A model generated the notes under the pieces. It made no database searches, had not been told where the DNA came from, and saw only the letters and a program-made list of their open reading frames with translations. From positions 62,001 to 126,000 of the forward strand of contig JAIPCX010000005.1 of the NCBI GenBank assembly GCA_021737945.1: DNA of 64,000 nt, in the 5' to 3' direction. The translations under genes were made by a program, and so were the position numbers. The DNA is from Polynucleobacter sp. Its GTDB lineage: Bacteria > Pseudomonadota > Gammaproteobacteria > Burkholderiales > Burkholderiaceae_D. The number at the start of each line of letters is the position of its first letter. The first letter of the stretch is position 1. This document shows positions 1-9,247 of the stretch, piece by piece.

Positions 1-414
1 GAGCGACGTGGGAGCCACAGCCAATCCTGCGCAATTATGCAGAATCATTTTGCTATCCAGACTCGAGGCTGAAAAATGAATCGCAAGTACATCACTCCCA
101 TGAAACCCTGAACCCGTCGTCACGCTACTATCTTCTGCAGTCCCGCTAATGATGGCATTGTCCAGGCCACGTAACGCAATTGCAGAATCGTCTGCCAGAT
201 CGAGTGGATCGTTATGACCGGCTTGCTGTATAGCGCGTGCCATGTGATCGAGCAGGAAATAGGCATCTTGCTCGATGATAAAAATTTGTTCCTGCCTAAA
301 ATGCGTTATCACCGCTGCTCGTACAACTCGGGCAAGTGGCAGCAAAATGACTAAGCCCAGACCGATAGCAATCAACATATCCAGCATTGCTATGCCCTGC
401 CCATGCTTTCTCAT
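1..414 (-). CDS. pilW: PilW-like minor pilin (partial, C-terminus off window)
   Basis: This is a minor pseudopilin of the type IV pilus assembly machinery, exported and cleaved by the prepilin peptidase. Read on the minus strand from ATG at 414, the protein begins MRKHGQGIAMLDMLIAIGLG, a short basic leader followed by the hydrophobic N-terminal helix of prepilins. The usual Glu5 position is Asp here, so the class III leader is not textbook. The frame stays open to base 1, giving about 138 residues; the gene continues outside the window. Its ATG overlaps the stop of the upstream PilV-like gene (ATGA), so the two are almost certainly translationally coupled. PilW is inferred from position after a PilV-like gene and from the N-terminus. 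Confidence in a pilin is good, in the exact name moderate. Confidence 0.7.
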   Translation of the reverse strand, partial: MRKHGQGIAMLDMLIAIGLGLVILLPLARVVRAAVITHFRQEQIFIIEQDAYFLLDHMARAIQQAGHNDPLDLADDSAIALRGLDNAIISGTAEDSSVTTGSGFHGSDVLAIHFSASSLDSKMILHNCAGLAVAPTSL

Positions 415-989
415 GGAATGGAGCCTACGTTGAGCACAATCGAAGGATAAAAATTGACCGCACCGCGACGATCTGGCCATCCCAGTTTGAGTACCCAAGG
501 TGATGAGTCATCCTCCACTGAAGGACACGGCCATTCAAATACTGTCGAGTCCCTCGCTCTACCATCGCGACACAGCACAACACGCGCACCGGGCAGATCC
601 GATACCAAGCGCCGTCGCCAATGCCATAAGTAAAAATCAGCTGCATCGCTTGTGGTGCAAGCTGCCTTATAACAATCCAACGGAGCAGCTAAATTGTGAA
701 CACGCTGCAAAAGATTCGTCGATGAGCCAGACAGCGACTGCGCTCCACCCGCCCTTAGCCAAGTGGCCATCTCTACGCCAAGACGCCTGCCCACATGCTC
801 CTTTACTACAACACGAATGGCGACCTGCGCATGACTGCTGATAAATGCCATAGCCAACGTACTCGTGGTGACCACGACCAAGGAGACCATGACTTCCACG
901 AGAGCGAAACCTATCGCGTAGTGTTGACCGATCACAGGCAAGGGGGAAAAAATCAAATCAGGAATGTGATCTGATAGAAATCGCGGCAC
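411..989 (-). CDS. pilV: PilV-like type IV pilus minor pilin
   Basis: A 192-residue minor pilin. After an unusually long leader (about 27 residues) comes the prepilin motif GFALVEVMVSLVVV, with the conserved Glu five residues after the processing Gly-Phe junction and a hydrophobic helix that both anchors the pilin in the membrane and packs the fibre. The C-terminal domain has two cysteine pairs that could form disulfides. It overlaps the next gene by 4 bp. In many Burkholderiales pilV, pilW, pilX and pilY1 follow nrdR and glyA, and this order agrees. The start at 989 is the only ATG in frame. A different minor pilin (FimT or PilE class) cannot be excluded. Confidence 0.7.
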   Translation of the reverse strand: MPRFLSDHIPDLIFSPLPVIGQHYAIGFALVEVMVSLVVVTTSTLAMAFISSHAQVAIRVVVKEHVGRRLGVEMATWLRAGGAQSLSGSSTNLLQRVHNLAAPLDCYKAACTTSDAADFYLWHWRRRLVSDLPGARVVLCRDGRARDSTVFEWPCPSVEDDSSPWVLKLGWPDRRGAVNFYPSIVLNVGSIP

Positions 990-1106
990 AAGCTAAGTTA
1001 GTTTATTTCTAAAAAACTCAGCCGCTATATGCATTTTTTGACTATTGGTTCGGTCACCAATAATTTTTGGGGGGAATATTTTGTAGCGGTTGAAGAGTTA
1101 AAGCAA

Positions 1107-1598
1107 TTACTTAGGAAGTGAATCTTTGCGTTTATTGGCCGCGGCGCGTTCCAGATCAACCTCATCAATCACATCTCTGAATTCGGCCACATCTTCAAAA
1201 CTACGATAGACCGAAGCAAACCGAATATAGGCAATTTTGTCCAAGCGCTTTAATTCGCGCATCACCAGCTCACCAATTTGGCCCGACAAAATTTCTCGCT
1301 CACCCGAAGAAAGTAATTTTTCTTCGATGCGATGAATCGCCGTATCCACGGCATCGGCCGACACAGGACGTTTTCTAAGCGCAAGCATCAAACTTGCACG
1401 GAGTTTGGCTGGCTCAAATTCCGTGCGACTACCGTTCTTTTTGACGATAACAGGCATCGCCAACTCAATCCGCTCAAACGTCGTAAAACGTTTGTCGCAA
1501 TCATTGCAACGACGACGGCGACGGATACTGTCCCCTTCATCCGACGCCCGGGTATCTAGCACTTGTAAATCTTCATTCTGGCAATAGGGACAACGCAC
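1107..1598 (-). CDS. nrdR: Transcriptional repressor NrdR
   Basis: NrdR senses ATP/dATP and represses ribonucleotide reductase genes by binding NrdR boxes. The protein (163 aa) has an N-terminal zinc ribbon (CPYC at residues 3-6 and CNDC near 31-34) and an ATP-cone domain from about residue 46 to 136, with the usual basic run RRRRR between them. I chose the GTG start at 1598, not the TTG at 1619. AAGGAG lies 9 bases upstream of the GTG, and the resulting N-terminus (start codon followed directly by RCPYC) matches the family, while the TTG start would swallow the ribosome binding site. It follows glyA by 21 bases and is probably in the same transcript. Confidence 0.95.
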   Translation of the reverse strand: MRCPYCQNEDLQVLDTRASDEGDSIRRRRRCNDCDKRFTTFERIELAMPVIVKKNGSRTEFEPAKLRASLMLALRKRPVSADAVDTAIHRIEEKLLSSGEREILSGQIGELVMRELKRLDKIAYIRFASVYRSFEDVAEFRDVIDEVDLERAAANKRKDSLPK

Positions 1599-1619
1599 GG
1601 GGACAGTCTCCTTAAACAA

Positions 1620-2870
1620 TCAAGCGTGATACACAGGGAATGCGTCAGTCAATTTCTTAACCTCTGCTCTCACACGCGCAAGATTGGCGTCATCATGCGG
1701 GTTATCCAGCACATCGGCAATCAGCTGTCCGACCTTAGTCGCTTCGGCCACACCAAAACCACGCGTCGTCATCGCTGGACTACCCAAGCGAATACCGGAC
1801 GTTACGAACGGTTTTTCCGGATCATTAGGAATCCCATTTTTATTGCAGGTGATGTGCGCTAAACCAAGTACGGCTTCCGCTTCTTTGCCGGTCAATTTTT
1901 TAGCTCGCAGATCAACCAGCATTACATGCGACTCGGTACGTCCTGAAACTATTCGTAATCCGCGTTGTATCAGCGATTTGGCCAGCGCATCGGCATTTTT
2001 TATTACTTGCTCTTGGTACGACTTGAACTCAGGCGTAAGCGCCTCTTGAAAAGCCACCGCTTTAGCGGCAATCACATGCATTAACGGACCACCCTGCAAA
2101 CCAGGGAAAATAGCGCTATTAATTTTTTTGGCGATGTCTTCGTCGTTCATCAAAATAATGCCGCCACGCGGACCACGCAAGCTTTTGTGGGTCGTCGATG
2201 TCACAATGTGCGCATGCTTAATCGGATTGGGGTACACGCCCCCGGCAATCAGCCCCGAGTAATGCGCCATATCTACCAACAGGTAAGCACCAATATCTTT
2301 AGCTACTTTGGCAAAAAATTCCCAGTCGATGCGAAGTGAATACGCTGAAGCACCGGCGATAATTAACTTAGGCTTTTTTTCGTGCGCTAGTTTTTCCATT
2401 TGCGCATAGTCAATTTCTTCTTTGTCATTCAGACCGTACGAAATCACATTGAACCATTTGCCCGACAAATTTAGCGCCATACCGTGCGTTAAATGGCCGC
2501 CTTCGGCTAAGGACATGCCCATGATGGTATCGCCTGGATTTAGCAAGGCCAGAAAAACGGCTTGGTTCGCTTGCGAGCCAGAATTCGCCTGCACATTGGC
2601 AAAATTAGCGCCGTAAAGTTTTTTCAGTCGCTCTATCGCCAAGGATTCAGCAATATCGACAAATTCGCAACCGCCGTAATAGCGTTTACCCGGATATCCC
2701 TCAGCGTATTTGTTGGTTAGCTGTGATCCCTGCGCTTCCATGACAGCAGGTGATGCGTAGTTTTCAGAGGCAATCAGCTCGATGTGATCTTGCTGACGCT
2801 GGTTTTCTTTCTGGATGGCTGACCATAGTTCTGGGTCAGTGTGAGCGATCGTATGATCTCTAGAAAACAT
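1620..2870 (-). CDS. glyA: Serine hydroxymethyltransferase
   Basis: GlyA interconverts serine and glycine with tetrahydrofolate as one-carbon acceptor, in the cytoplasm, using pyridoxal phosphate. The 416-residue length is that of the bacterial family. Recognisable pieces are IELIASENY near the N-terminus (substrate site), the glycine-rich [16 protein letters not shown] segment, and the PLP lysine in the motif [14 protein letters not shown] at about residue 227. It lies upstream of nrdR on the same strand; that pairing is common in Burkholderiales. No riboswitch could be recognised in its upstream region. Confidence 0.98.
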   Translation of the reverse strand: MFSRDHTIAHTDPELWSAIQKENQRQQDHIELIASENYASPAVMEAQGSQLTNKYAEGYPGKRYYGGCEFVDIAESLAIERLKKLYGANFANVQANSGSQANQAVFLALLNPGDTIMGMSLAEGGHLTHGMALNLSGKWFNVISYGLNDKEEIDYAQMEKLAHEKKPKLIIAGASAYSLRIDWEFFAKVAKDIGAYLLVDMAHYSGLIAGGVYPNPIKHAHIVTSTTHKSLRGPRGGIILMNDEDIAKKINSAIFPGLQGGPLMHVIAAKAVAFQEALTPEFKSYQEQVIKNADALAKSLIQRGLRIVSGRTESHVMLVDLRAKKLTGKEAEAVLGLAHITCNKNGIPNDPEKPFVTSGIRLGSPAMTTRGFGVAEATKVGQLIADVLDNPHDDANLARVRAEVKKLTDAFPVYHA

Positions 2871-3195
2871 TATGCAACTCCAATCATGAGGAATGTTGTA
2901 GGGCTAAATCGAATGAGGTAACAGCGGAAGGAACAGTTGCAGCCTTAATCACGGTCCTTCAGGCCTACCAGCCCTACGAGTGAAATACGGCTGAAGAGCT
3001 CGGGCGCATTTGGGTGAAAGCCCGCAATCTGAATCGCTCACGATATGCGTGGCTGCTGTCACACCCGACAAAATGTGACGAAATTCTAGAGGACACCCGG
3101 TTTTTGGGCAAGAACAGCCCGCCGTAGCGTGTGGTGTTTGGGCTAAAATGGGGCGGATTCTGTTCATTCAAAAAATTTTCTTACAAAGGGAACTG
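2871..3195. other. Divergent intergenic region between glyA and ydfG
   Basis: About 325 bases separate two divergent start codons. Short open frames on the minus strand here have no ribosome binding site or recognisable protein and are rejected. I see GC-rich short inverted stretches (for example around 3095-3125) but no riboswitch consensus. The region must hold the promoters of both glyA and ydfG. Confidence 0.5.
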
Positions 3196-3945
3196 ATGAT
3201 CGTTTTAATCACTGGCGCAAGCTCTGGGTTTGGCGCCGAAATGGCCCGTAAATTTGCCTCCCACGGTCACCGTGTCATCGCGGCAGCCCGACGCACCGAT
3301 CGTCTCTCTGCGCTAGCGGCCGAACTGGGTAAAAACGTACTGCCCATCGAGCTTGACGTCACCAGTAAACCCTCCATAGACCATGCTTTAGCAGCCCTGC
3401 CCGCCGACTGGCAAGCGATTGACGTGTTGATTAACAATGCCGGCCTTGCTTTAGGGTTAGAGGCCGCGCATGAAGCCCATCTCGATGACTGGGACAACAT
3501 GATAGACACCAATTGCCGCGGCTTGGTAACAATGACTCGTGCCGTATTGCCACGCATGGTGGCGCGCGGATCGGGCATCGTCATCAATATTGGATCGGTG
3601 GCCGGTGCCTATCCCTATCCCGGCGGCAACGTTTACGGCGCTACCAAAGCTTTTGTTGATCAATTTACCTTAAACCTACGGGCCGATTTAGTGGGTACTG
3701 GTGTGCGCGCCACTAATATCGCCCCGGGGCTGGCTGGTGGAACTGAATTTTCTAATGTGCGCTTCAAAGGTAATGACGAAGCCGCTGCTAAGGTCTACCA
3801 AGGTACCGTGCCGCTCAACGCCGGTGATGTCGCCGAAGCCGCCTATTGGGTCAGCACGTTACCGCCACATGTGAATATCAACGGCATAGAAATGATGGCT
3901 ACCTGCCAAGGATTTGCGCCCTTCACTATTAAGCGCAATAGCTAA
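3196..3945 (+). CDS. ydfG: NADP-dependent 3-hydroxy acid/serine dehydrogenase, YdfG-type SDR
   Basis: A short-chain dehydrogenase that oxidises 3-hydroxy acids such as L-allo-threonine and serine in the E. coli YdfG family; in related bacteria it also reduces malonic semialdehyde. The 249-residue protein has TGASSGFG (cofactor loop, residues 6-13), NNAG, and the catalytic Ser-Tyr-Lys with YGATK. The C-terminal stretches EPGL-like APGLAGGTEFSNVRFKG and LPPHVNIN follow E. coli YdfG closely. I chose the ATG at 3196 because AAAGGGA precedes it at good spacing and the product then starts MIVLITGA as in the family. Its stop overlaps the ybgC start (TAATG), so it may be co-transcribed with the tol genes. 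Confidence 0.9.
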   Translation: MIVLITGASSGFGAEMARKFASHGHRVIAAARRTDRLSALAAELGKNVLPIELDVTSKPSIDHALAALPADWQAIDVLINNAGLALGLEAAHEAHLDDWDNMIDTNCRGLVTMTRAVLPRMVARGSGIVINIGSVAGAYPYPGGNVYGATKAFVDQFTLNLRADLVGTGVRATNIAPGLAGGTEFSNVRFKGNDEAAAKVYQGTVPLNAGDVAEAAYWVSTLPPHVNINGIEMMATCQGFAPFTIKRNS

Positions 3946-4424
3946 TGGTTCTAGAGTTCCGCTGGCCGCTAAGAGTGTATTACGAAGATACCGATACCGG
4001 CGGTGTGGTGTACTACGCCAATTATTTAAAATTTTTTGAGCGCGCACGTTCGGAATGGCTGCGTAGCGCTGGCATTGCCCAACAGCTGCTCACGGAACAA
4101 GAACACGTCATGTTTGTAGTAAAAAATGCGACCATCGATTACCATTTGCCAGCGAAACTAGATGATCAATTGGAGATCAGTGTTCAAGTAGAAAAATTAG
4201 GTAAAGCTTCGGTGAATTTTTACCAAGAAGCCTGGCGACAAAATAAGGATACACGCGAGCTTCTGTGTCATGGCCATATCCGAGTGGGATGCGTTCATAC
4301 GGTCTCCTTACGTCCGACACCGATACCTTCAGCCATACTAGAAAAAATCGATCACATTAGCGCGCCTCTGACCCATAAAACGGCGCTCATAAAAACTAAA
4401 CCAACCTCCTTCACACCACTATGA
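3945..4424 (+). CDS. ybgC: Acyl-CoA thioester hydrolase YbgC
   Basis: A hot-dog fold thioesterase that hydrolyses short-chain acyl-CoA or acyl-ACP and is the usual first gene of tol-pal operons. The 159-residue protein has the family signature YYEDTDTGGVVYYANYLKFFERAR at its N-terminus, with the active-site Asp in EDTD. It overlaps the SDR gene upstream by one base and tolQ downstream by four (ATGA), so translation is coupled through the operon. The last 30 residues are Thr/Pro-rich and longer than in E. coli. Confidence 0.93.
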   Translation: MVLEFRWPLRVYYEDTDTGGVVYYANYLKFFERARSEWLRSAGIAQQLLTEQEHVMFVVKNATIDYHLPAKLDDQLEISVQVEKLGKASVNFYQEAWRQNKDTRELLCHGHIRVGCVHTVSLRPTPIPSAILEKIDHISAPLTHKTALIKTKPTSFTPL

Positions 4425-5119
4425 CTGTTACACAAGACCTTTCATTTTTCGGGATGATCAGCAACGCATCGCTGCTGGTGCAGTTAGTGATGGCGCTGCT
4501 ATTGCTCGTATCCGCGATGAGCTGGACCTACATCTTTCGTAAGATGTTCACGATTCGCAATGCGATTGCACGCACCACTGAATTTGAAACCGTCTTTTGG
4601 TCGGGCGCCAATTTAAACAATTTATATGAAGACGTCACCTCGGGGCGTCGTCAGCGCAATGGTCAATCAGGCGCACTGGAAAGAATTTTCGAAGCTGGCA
4701 TGGAGGAATACCGCAAAGCCCGCCAAACCTTCACTGGTAAAGATATTGATGTGAGTGCTTTATTAGATGGCGCACGCCGCGCTATGCGTGCAGCCTATCA
4801 GCGTGAAATGGATGCGCTCGAATCCCATCTGGCTTTTCTAGCCTCAGTCGGATCAGTGTCGCCTTACATAGGTTTGTTTGGCACAGTCTGGGGCATCATG
4901 AATTCATTTCGCGGTCTGGCGAATGTGCAGCAGGCAACATTAGCATCGGTTGCCCCCGGTATTGCAGAAGCGCTGGTCGCCACCGCCATTGGTCTATTTG
5001 CTGCAATCCCCGCGGTGGTAGCTTTTAATCGCTATTCACACGACATCGATAGATTAGCTATTCGTTTCGAAAGTTTCATCGAAGAGTTTTCTAACATTCT
5101 CAATCGACAGGCTCGCTAA
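4421..5119 (+). CDS. tolQ: Tol-Pal proton channel subunit TolQ
   Basis: Inner membrane protein that forms, with TolR, the proton-driven motor of the Tol-Pal system, which keeps the outer membrane attached during division. The 232-residue sequence has three transmembrane helices: near residues 14-36, and a paired set near 135-160 and 168-195, with a long cytoplasmic loop between the first two. The block IGLFGTVWGIMNSF and the segment AEALVATAIGLFAAIPAV are the MotA/TolQ/ExbB signature. It overlaps ybgC (ATGA) and tolR (TAATG). Confidence 0.96.
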   Translation: MTVTQDLSFFGMISNASLLVQLVMALLLLVSAMSWTYIFRKMFTIRNAIARTTEFETVFWSGANLNNLYEDVTSGRRQRNGQSGALERIFEAGMEEYRKARQTFTGKDIDVSALLDGARRAMRAAYQREMDALESHLAFLASVGSVSPYIGLFGTVWGIMNSFRGLANVQQATLASVAPGIAEALVATAIGLFAAIPAVVAFNRYSHDIDRLAIRFESFIEEFSNILNRQAR

Positions 5120-5541
5120 TGGCACACAGCTCAAGCCTGCGCGGTGGGCGTACTCGAAAATTCAAGGCAGAAATCAACGTCGTTCCTTATATCGACGTGA
5201 TGTTGGTGCTGCTGGTTATTTTTATGGTGGTCGCGCCTTTATCAACGCCCAGCATGATTAACCTGCCCAAAGCAGGCAAATCAAATCAGCCACCCACCGA
5301 ATACTTAGAAATTGAACTAAAACCTGACGGTTCAGCCACTGTCGGTATTCATGGTAAAAAAACACAAACAACCAGCAAACGTGAAGAGCTTGGCATGCGC
5401 TTAAAAGAGCTGCATGAAAAATATCCTGAGCTACCGCTAATGATATCGGCTGACAAAGATATTAAATACGACGAAGTAGTACAAACTATTTCGCAGGCCA
5501 ACAAAACCGGCATAGGTCGAGTCGGTCTCTCTACCCGCTGA
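5119..5541 (+). CDS. tolR: Tol-Pal proton channel subunit TolR
   Basis: TolR pairs with TolQ and couples proton flow to TolA movement. The 140-residue protein has an N-terminal basic cytoplasmic tail, one transmembrane helix with the essential proton-carrying aspartate (PYIDVMLVLLVIFMV, Asp at residue 26), and a periplasmic ExbD-fold domain with the conserved SADKDIKYDEVV segment near the C-terminus. It starts one base into the tolQ stop and is followed after 7 bases by tolA. Confidence 0.96.
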   Translation: MAHSSSLRGGRTRKFKAEINVVPYIDVMLVLLVIFMVVAPLSTPSMINLPKAGKSNQPPTEYLEIELKPDGSATVGIHGKKTQTTSKREELGMRLKELHEKYPELPLMISADKDIKYDEVVQTISQANKTGIGRVGLSTR

Positions 5542-5548
5542 GAAAGTT

Positions 5549-6496
5549 TTGAACAGCGCCACCAGCCATTACCTTATTCCGGCCGAACCAGGCCGTGGAA
5601 GAGCGCTGGCACTCGCGTCACTGGTGCATTTTTTGCTGCTGGTTTTTTTGTGGTTTGGTGTTTCCTGGCAAAGTGATACACCGACAGAAGTCGAAGCTGA
5701 AATCTGGAGTCCGGTAGCGCGAGAAGCCGCTCCACCGCCACCGCCTCCAACAGCCCAACCTATTCAAGAACCACCCAAGCCGGTAGCTGCCATTACGCCG
5801 CCAACTCCTCCTGCACCCGTTGTTCAGCCCGAACCCGCACAGCAAAAACTTGCTGAGCCTGACATCGCACTTGAGAAAGAAAAAAAACGCAAACAAGAAA
5901 AAGAAGATGCTGAGCGCTTGAAAAAAGAAAAGCTCGCTGAGAAAAAAGCGCTTGAAGAAGAGCTAAAAAATGAAAAGAAAAAACACGCTGAACTAGAAAA
6001 AACAAAACGCGCCGAAGATAAAAAACAAAAAGAAGAAGCAGCCGCAGAAGAAAAGAAAAAACTGGCTGAAGAACAGCAGCGCAAACAAGAAGAAGCCGCT
6101 GCCTCAGAACAACGTGCGCGCAAACGACGTGAAGAAATACAACGACTAAATCAAATGGCCGGAGATGGTGGGGCTGGTGATGCTGAAAAATCACAAGGGC
6201 CGCGCGGCGACAACAGCTACGCTCGCAAGGTGGCAGGATTAATAAAATCGCATACAATCCTCCCGCAGAACGATATTGCAGGCAATCCAGCGGTCGAGTT
6301 CCTTATTGAACTGCAACCTGATGGTGGGCTTCGTAATGAGCCCAAAATGACTAAATCATCAGGGATAGCAGCGTTTGATCAGGCGGTAAAACGTGCGATT
6401 GAAAAATCGGCACCTTTCCCACCCGATCCATCGACTGGCAAAGTACCTGTAAACATCAACATCACTCATCGACTGAAGGACAGTGATACGCGATGA
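5549..6496 (+). CDS. tolA: Cell envelope integrity protein TolA
   Basis: TolA spans the periplasm from the TolQR motor to TolB/Pal at the outer membrane. The 315-residue protein shows one N-terminal transmembrane helix (about 22-40), a proline-rich stretch (about 58-100), a long Lys/Glu/Ala-rich coiled-coil (about 105-205), and a C-terminal TonB_C-like domain (about 225-315, with YARKVAGLIK and FPPDP). No ATG exists in the right place. The TTG at 5549, preceded by GAGAAAG, is the best start, so the first residues carry some doubt. The stop overlaps tolB (ATGA). Confidence 0.93.
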   Translation: MNSATSHYLIPAEPGRGRALALASLVHFLLLVFLWFGVSWQSDTPTEVEAEIWSPVAREAAPPPPPPTAQPIQEPPKPVAAITPPTPPAPVVQPEPAQQKLAEPDIALEKEKKRKQEKEDAERLKKEKLAEKKALEEELKNEKKKHAELEKTKRAEDKKQKEEAAAEEKKKLAEEQQRKQEEAAASEQRARKRREEIQRLNQMAGDGGAGDAEKSQGPRGDNSYARKVAGLIKSHTILPQNDIAGNPAVEFLIELQPDGGLRNEPKMTKSSGIAAFDQAVKRAIEKSAPFPPDPSTGKVPVNINITHRLKDSDTR

Positions 6497-7764
6497 AAAG
6501 ATATTTCTTGAAGCTTATTGCCATCGCCAGTCTTTTGGCGGTCGTGCCCTATTCGCAGGCACAGCTCAAGGTCGACATTTCAGGAGTCGGCGCTAATCAG
6601 ATACCGATCAGTATCGCCAGCTTTGCCGATGAGCCGCTTACGGGTCACTCTATCAGCGGGATCATTCGCGCCGATTTGCAGCGCAGCGGTCTTTTCAAAA
6701 TAATTGAGGCTTCTGAGATTCTCAGTGAAACAGCACCGATTAATCTAGCTAGTTGGAAAGCCAAAGGAGCCGACGCTCTCGTCACTGGTAGCGTTGTCAA
6801 ACACTCTGACGACCGCATTGAATTGCGCTACAAGCTCGCTGATACCGTTCGTACCGTCGATCTTGCTGTACATAGCGTCAGCACCCAACCGCAGTTTGCG
6901 CGTCTGGCTGCACACAAAATCGCTGACGATATTTTTGAGAAGCTCACCGGTATTCGCGGAGCCTTTGCAACTCGCATTGCCTATGTCAGCCGCTCCGCTG
7001 GTGAATACAGACTTGAAGTGGCGGATTCCGATGGTGAAAGCGCATTCGTTGCCCTACGCTCGAGCGAGCCCATCATCTCGCCCACCTGGTCACCCGACGG
7101 TACTAAATTAGCTTACGTCTCGTTTGAACTTAAAAAGCCTGTGGTCTACGTCCAAGATCTGGCCAATCGCCGCCGTATCGTTGCAGCCAATTTCAAAGGA
7201 AGTAATTCCGCACCAGCATGGTCGCCGGATGGGAAAAAACTTGCCATCGCTTTATCGCACGAAGGTTCAACCCAAATTTATCTGATCAATGCCGATGGGT
7301 CGGATGTAAAAAAACTCACGCGGTCGAACGGTATCGATACCGAGCCCTGCTTCTCTCCTGACGGACAAAGCATCTACTTCACCAGCGATCGCAGCGGCGG
7401 CCCGCAAATTTACAAAATGAACCTTGACGGCGCCGATCTAAAACGACTGACCTATGGTGGCACCTACAATATCAGCCCATCTGTCTCGCCAGACGGTAAA
7501 ATGTTGGCTTTTATTTCGCGCCGCGAGGGCAAGTTTCAATTGCACGTTCTTGATCTGATAACTTCTCAAGAACAACGGCTAACAGATACGTCGCATGATG
7601 AATCGCCCAGCTTCGCCCCAAATAGTCGTTACATCTTGTTTGCAACCGAGGCCTCAGGTCATGGGTCACTCACCGTCGTATCGATCGATGGAACGGCGAA
7701 ATACACTTTATCGGCTAAAGCCTCAAAAATTCGCGAGCCCTCTTGGGGCCCGTTTTCAAAATAA
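6493..7764 (+). CDS. tolB: Tol-Pal periplasmic protein TolB
   Basis: Periplasmic beta-propeller that binds Pal and is pulled by TolA. The 423-residue precursor has a signal peptide (cleavage expected after the Ser-Gln-Ala near residue 23), an N-terminal alpha/beta domain, and from about residue 195 a six-bladed WD40-like propeller with repeated WSPDGTKLAY-type blades (SPTWSPDG, APAWSPDG, CFSPDG, SVSPDG). It overlaps tolA by four bases and precedes pal by 34. Confidence 0.96.
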   Translation: MKRYFLKLIAIASLLAVVPYSQAQLKVDISGVGANQIPISIASFADEPLTGHSISGIIRADLQRSGLFKIIEASEILSETAPINLASWKAKGADALVTGSVVKHSDDRIELRYKLADTVRTVDLAVHSVSTQPQFARLAAHKIADDIFEKLTGIRGAFATRIAYVSRSAGEYRLEVADSDGESAFVALRSSEPIISPTWSPDGTKLAYVSFELKKPVVYVQDLANRRRIVAANFKGSNSAPAWSPDGKKLAIALSHEGSTQIYLINADGSDVKKLTRSNGIDTEPCFSPDGQSIYFTSDRSGGPQIYKMNLDGADLKRLTYGGTYNISPSVSPDGKMLAFISRREGKFQLHVLDLITSQEQRLTDTSHDESPSFAPNSRYILFATEASGHGSLTVVSIDGTAKYTLSAKASKIREPSWGPFSK

Positions 7765-7798
7765 CTAAATGCGTCACTTCACACGAGGGGAGAATTAC

Positions 7799-8356
7799 AT
7801 GCAATTTAGCAAACAAGCCGCTATCGTCGCTGCGCTTCTGCTGCTGCTGTCTGCCTGTTCAACCGTCAAACTCGACGGGTCAGCGCCAGTAGAAGACCGC
7901 ACAGGCAAACCTGTGCCACAAATAACAACCTTGCCTCCCTACCCCGGCGACCCAGGACTCGGCGCAGCTTCAAACGCAAACACCACAGCCTCTACGTCCA
8001 AAGATCCGCTAGATGATCCAGCCAGCGTCCTAGCCAAACGTAGCATCTATTTCGATCTCGATAGCTATGTCGTAAAAGATGAATACAAACCCGTTATCGA
8101 AGCGCATGCGAAATACCTGATTTCGCGCAAAGATCGCAAGATCATTATTCAAGGTAATACCGATGAGCGTGGCGGCAGCGAATACAACTTGGCGTTAGGA
8201 CAAAAACGTTCAGAAGCCGTTCGTCGCGCACTGCAATTACTCGGCGTTTCGGACAACCAAATGGAAGCCATCTCGTTAGGTAAAGAAAAACCTAAGGCGA
8301 CTGGTAGCGGAGAAGAAGCGTGGGCAGAAAACCGCCGCGCTGATATCGTATATTGA
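7799..8356 (+). CDS. pal: Peptidoglycan-associated lipoprotein Pal
   Basis: Outer-membrane lipoprotein that anchors the membrane to peptidoglycan and is the end point of the Tol motor. The start is the ATG at 7799, with GAGGGGAGA five bases upstream; the frame opens 30 bases earlier but without a ribosome binding site. The 185-residue protein has a lipobox LLSAC with the lipidated Cys at residue 20, a Pro/Ser/Thr-rich linker, and a C-terminal OmpA-like domain. In that domain GNTDERGGSEYN and the QKRSEAVRR helix bind diaminopimelate. Confidence 0.96.
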   Translation: MQFSKQAAIVAALLLLLSACSTVKLDGSAPVEDRTGKPVPQITTLPPYPGDPGLGAASNANTTASTSKDPLDDPASVLAKRSIYFDLDSYVVKDEYKPVIEAHAKYLISRKDRKIIIQGNTDERGGSEYNLALGQKRSEAVRRALQLLGVSDNQMEAISLGKEKPKATGSGEEAWAENRRADIVY

Positions 8357-8364
8357 TCCCAACT

Positions 8365-9156
8365 ATGAAACGTAACCATCAAGCGTTATGCGCCGCCGTT
8401 ATGGCGGCGCTTTTTATTGGTCTGCCTATGCAGGCCCACGCACTCTTTGAAGACACCGACGCACGGCGTGAAATTCTCAAGATGCGTAAGCAAATTGAAG
8501 AATTAACCGCTAAGCTAGATGCCAGTGTCACCACTAAATTAGCCCCACTGAACACGCGTGTTGATGACAAAGCCGATAAAAAAAGTATTGTCGACATGAT
8601 CGGTGAAATCGAAAAATTGCGCAGTGACGTTGCGGCATTACGTGGTCAAGTCGAAGTCTTATCGAACGAGATTAACAATAGCCAGCGTCGCCAAAAAGAT
8701 TTTTATAACGATCTGGATCAACGGCTTCGAAAAATTGAACCACAAAAGCTAACTGTGGATGGTAAAGATGTTGAAGTCGACAAAGCCGAACAAAAAGCCT
8801 TTGACACTGGACTAGCGGAATTCAGAAGCGGTAATTTCGCTGCGTCACAACAGTCATTCACTAGCTTCTTGCAGCGCTATCCTGATTCAGGCTACTTACC
8901 ACAGGCCTATTTTTGGTTAGGCAGCACATACTTTGCAAAACAAGAATGCGACAAAGCTATGCCAGCGTATCAAACTGTCGCCACCCGTTTTCCAACTAGC
9001 CAGAAGGCACCAGAGGCCTTGTTAAATATTGCGAGTTGTCAGCTTGATCTCAAAGACAAGACTGCTGCACGCGATACACTCGATCAATTGATTAAGAAGT
9101 ATCCCTCGTCGAGCGCAGCCAGCATGGGTAAAGAACGATTGAGTGAATTAAAATGA
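8365..9156 (+). CDS. cpoB: Cell division coordinator CpoB (YbgF)
   Basis: Periplasmic protein that couples outer-membrane constriction by Tol to peptidoglycan synthesis at the septum. The 263-residue precursor has a signal peptide ending near MQAHA, an N-terminal trimerising coiled coil (about 35-125), and C-terminal TPR repeats (about 140-260; ALAEFRSGNFAASQQSF, YLPQAYFWLG). I took the ATG at 8365; the frame also opens at a TTG that overlaps the pal stop. It is the last protein gene before tRNA-Lys. Confidence 0.94.
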   Translation: MKRNHQALCAAVMAALFIGLPMQAHALFEDTDARREILKMRKQIEELTAKLDASVTTKLAPLNTRVDDKADKKSIVDMIGEIEKLRSDVAALRGQVEVLSNEINNSQRRQKDFYNDLDQRLRKIEPQKLTVDGKDVEVDKAEQKAFDTGLAEFRSGNFAASQQSFTSFLQRYPDSGYLPQAYFWLGSTYFAKQECDKAMPAYQTVATRFPTSQKAPEALLNIASCQLDLKDKTAARDTLDQLIKKYPSSSAASMGKERLSELK

Positions 9157-9206
9157 AATAACTTGTGTTGAAATCAGAGTTAACTGTCAGGCACGGGTTG
9201 TTGCAT

Positions 9207-9236
9207 TTGACAAAACTTTCAGCAATTGCGTATAAT
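9207..9236 (+). promoter_or_regulatory. Sigma70-like promoter of tRNA-Lys
   Basis: TTGACA at 9207-9212 and TATAAT at 9231-9236 are both perfect consensus boxes with an 18-base spacer. The mature tRNA 5' end lies 12 bases after the -10 box, as expected for a strong stable-RNA promoter. Confidence 0.85.
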
Positions 9237-9247
9237 TTCGTTCTTTC

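Noticed and set aside
500-841. Plus-strand frame opposite the PilV-like gene
   Set aside because: No family, no ribosome site; it is the complement of a clear pilin gene.
1599-1619. Upstream TTG start for nrdR
   Set aside because: It would include the AAGGAG ribosome site inside the gene and add seven residues not found in the family.
2949-3171. Minus-strand small frames between glyA and ydfG
   Set aside because: No ribosome site, no recognisable sequence, and they would fill a divergent promoter region.
5793-6257. Long minus-strand frames opposite tolA
   Set aside because: They mirror the Lys/Glu/Ala coiled-coil codons of tolA (giving Phe/Leu/Ser-rich translation) and lack ribosome sites.
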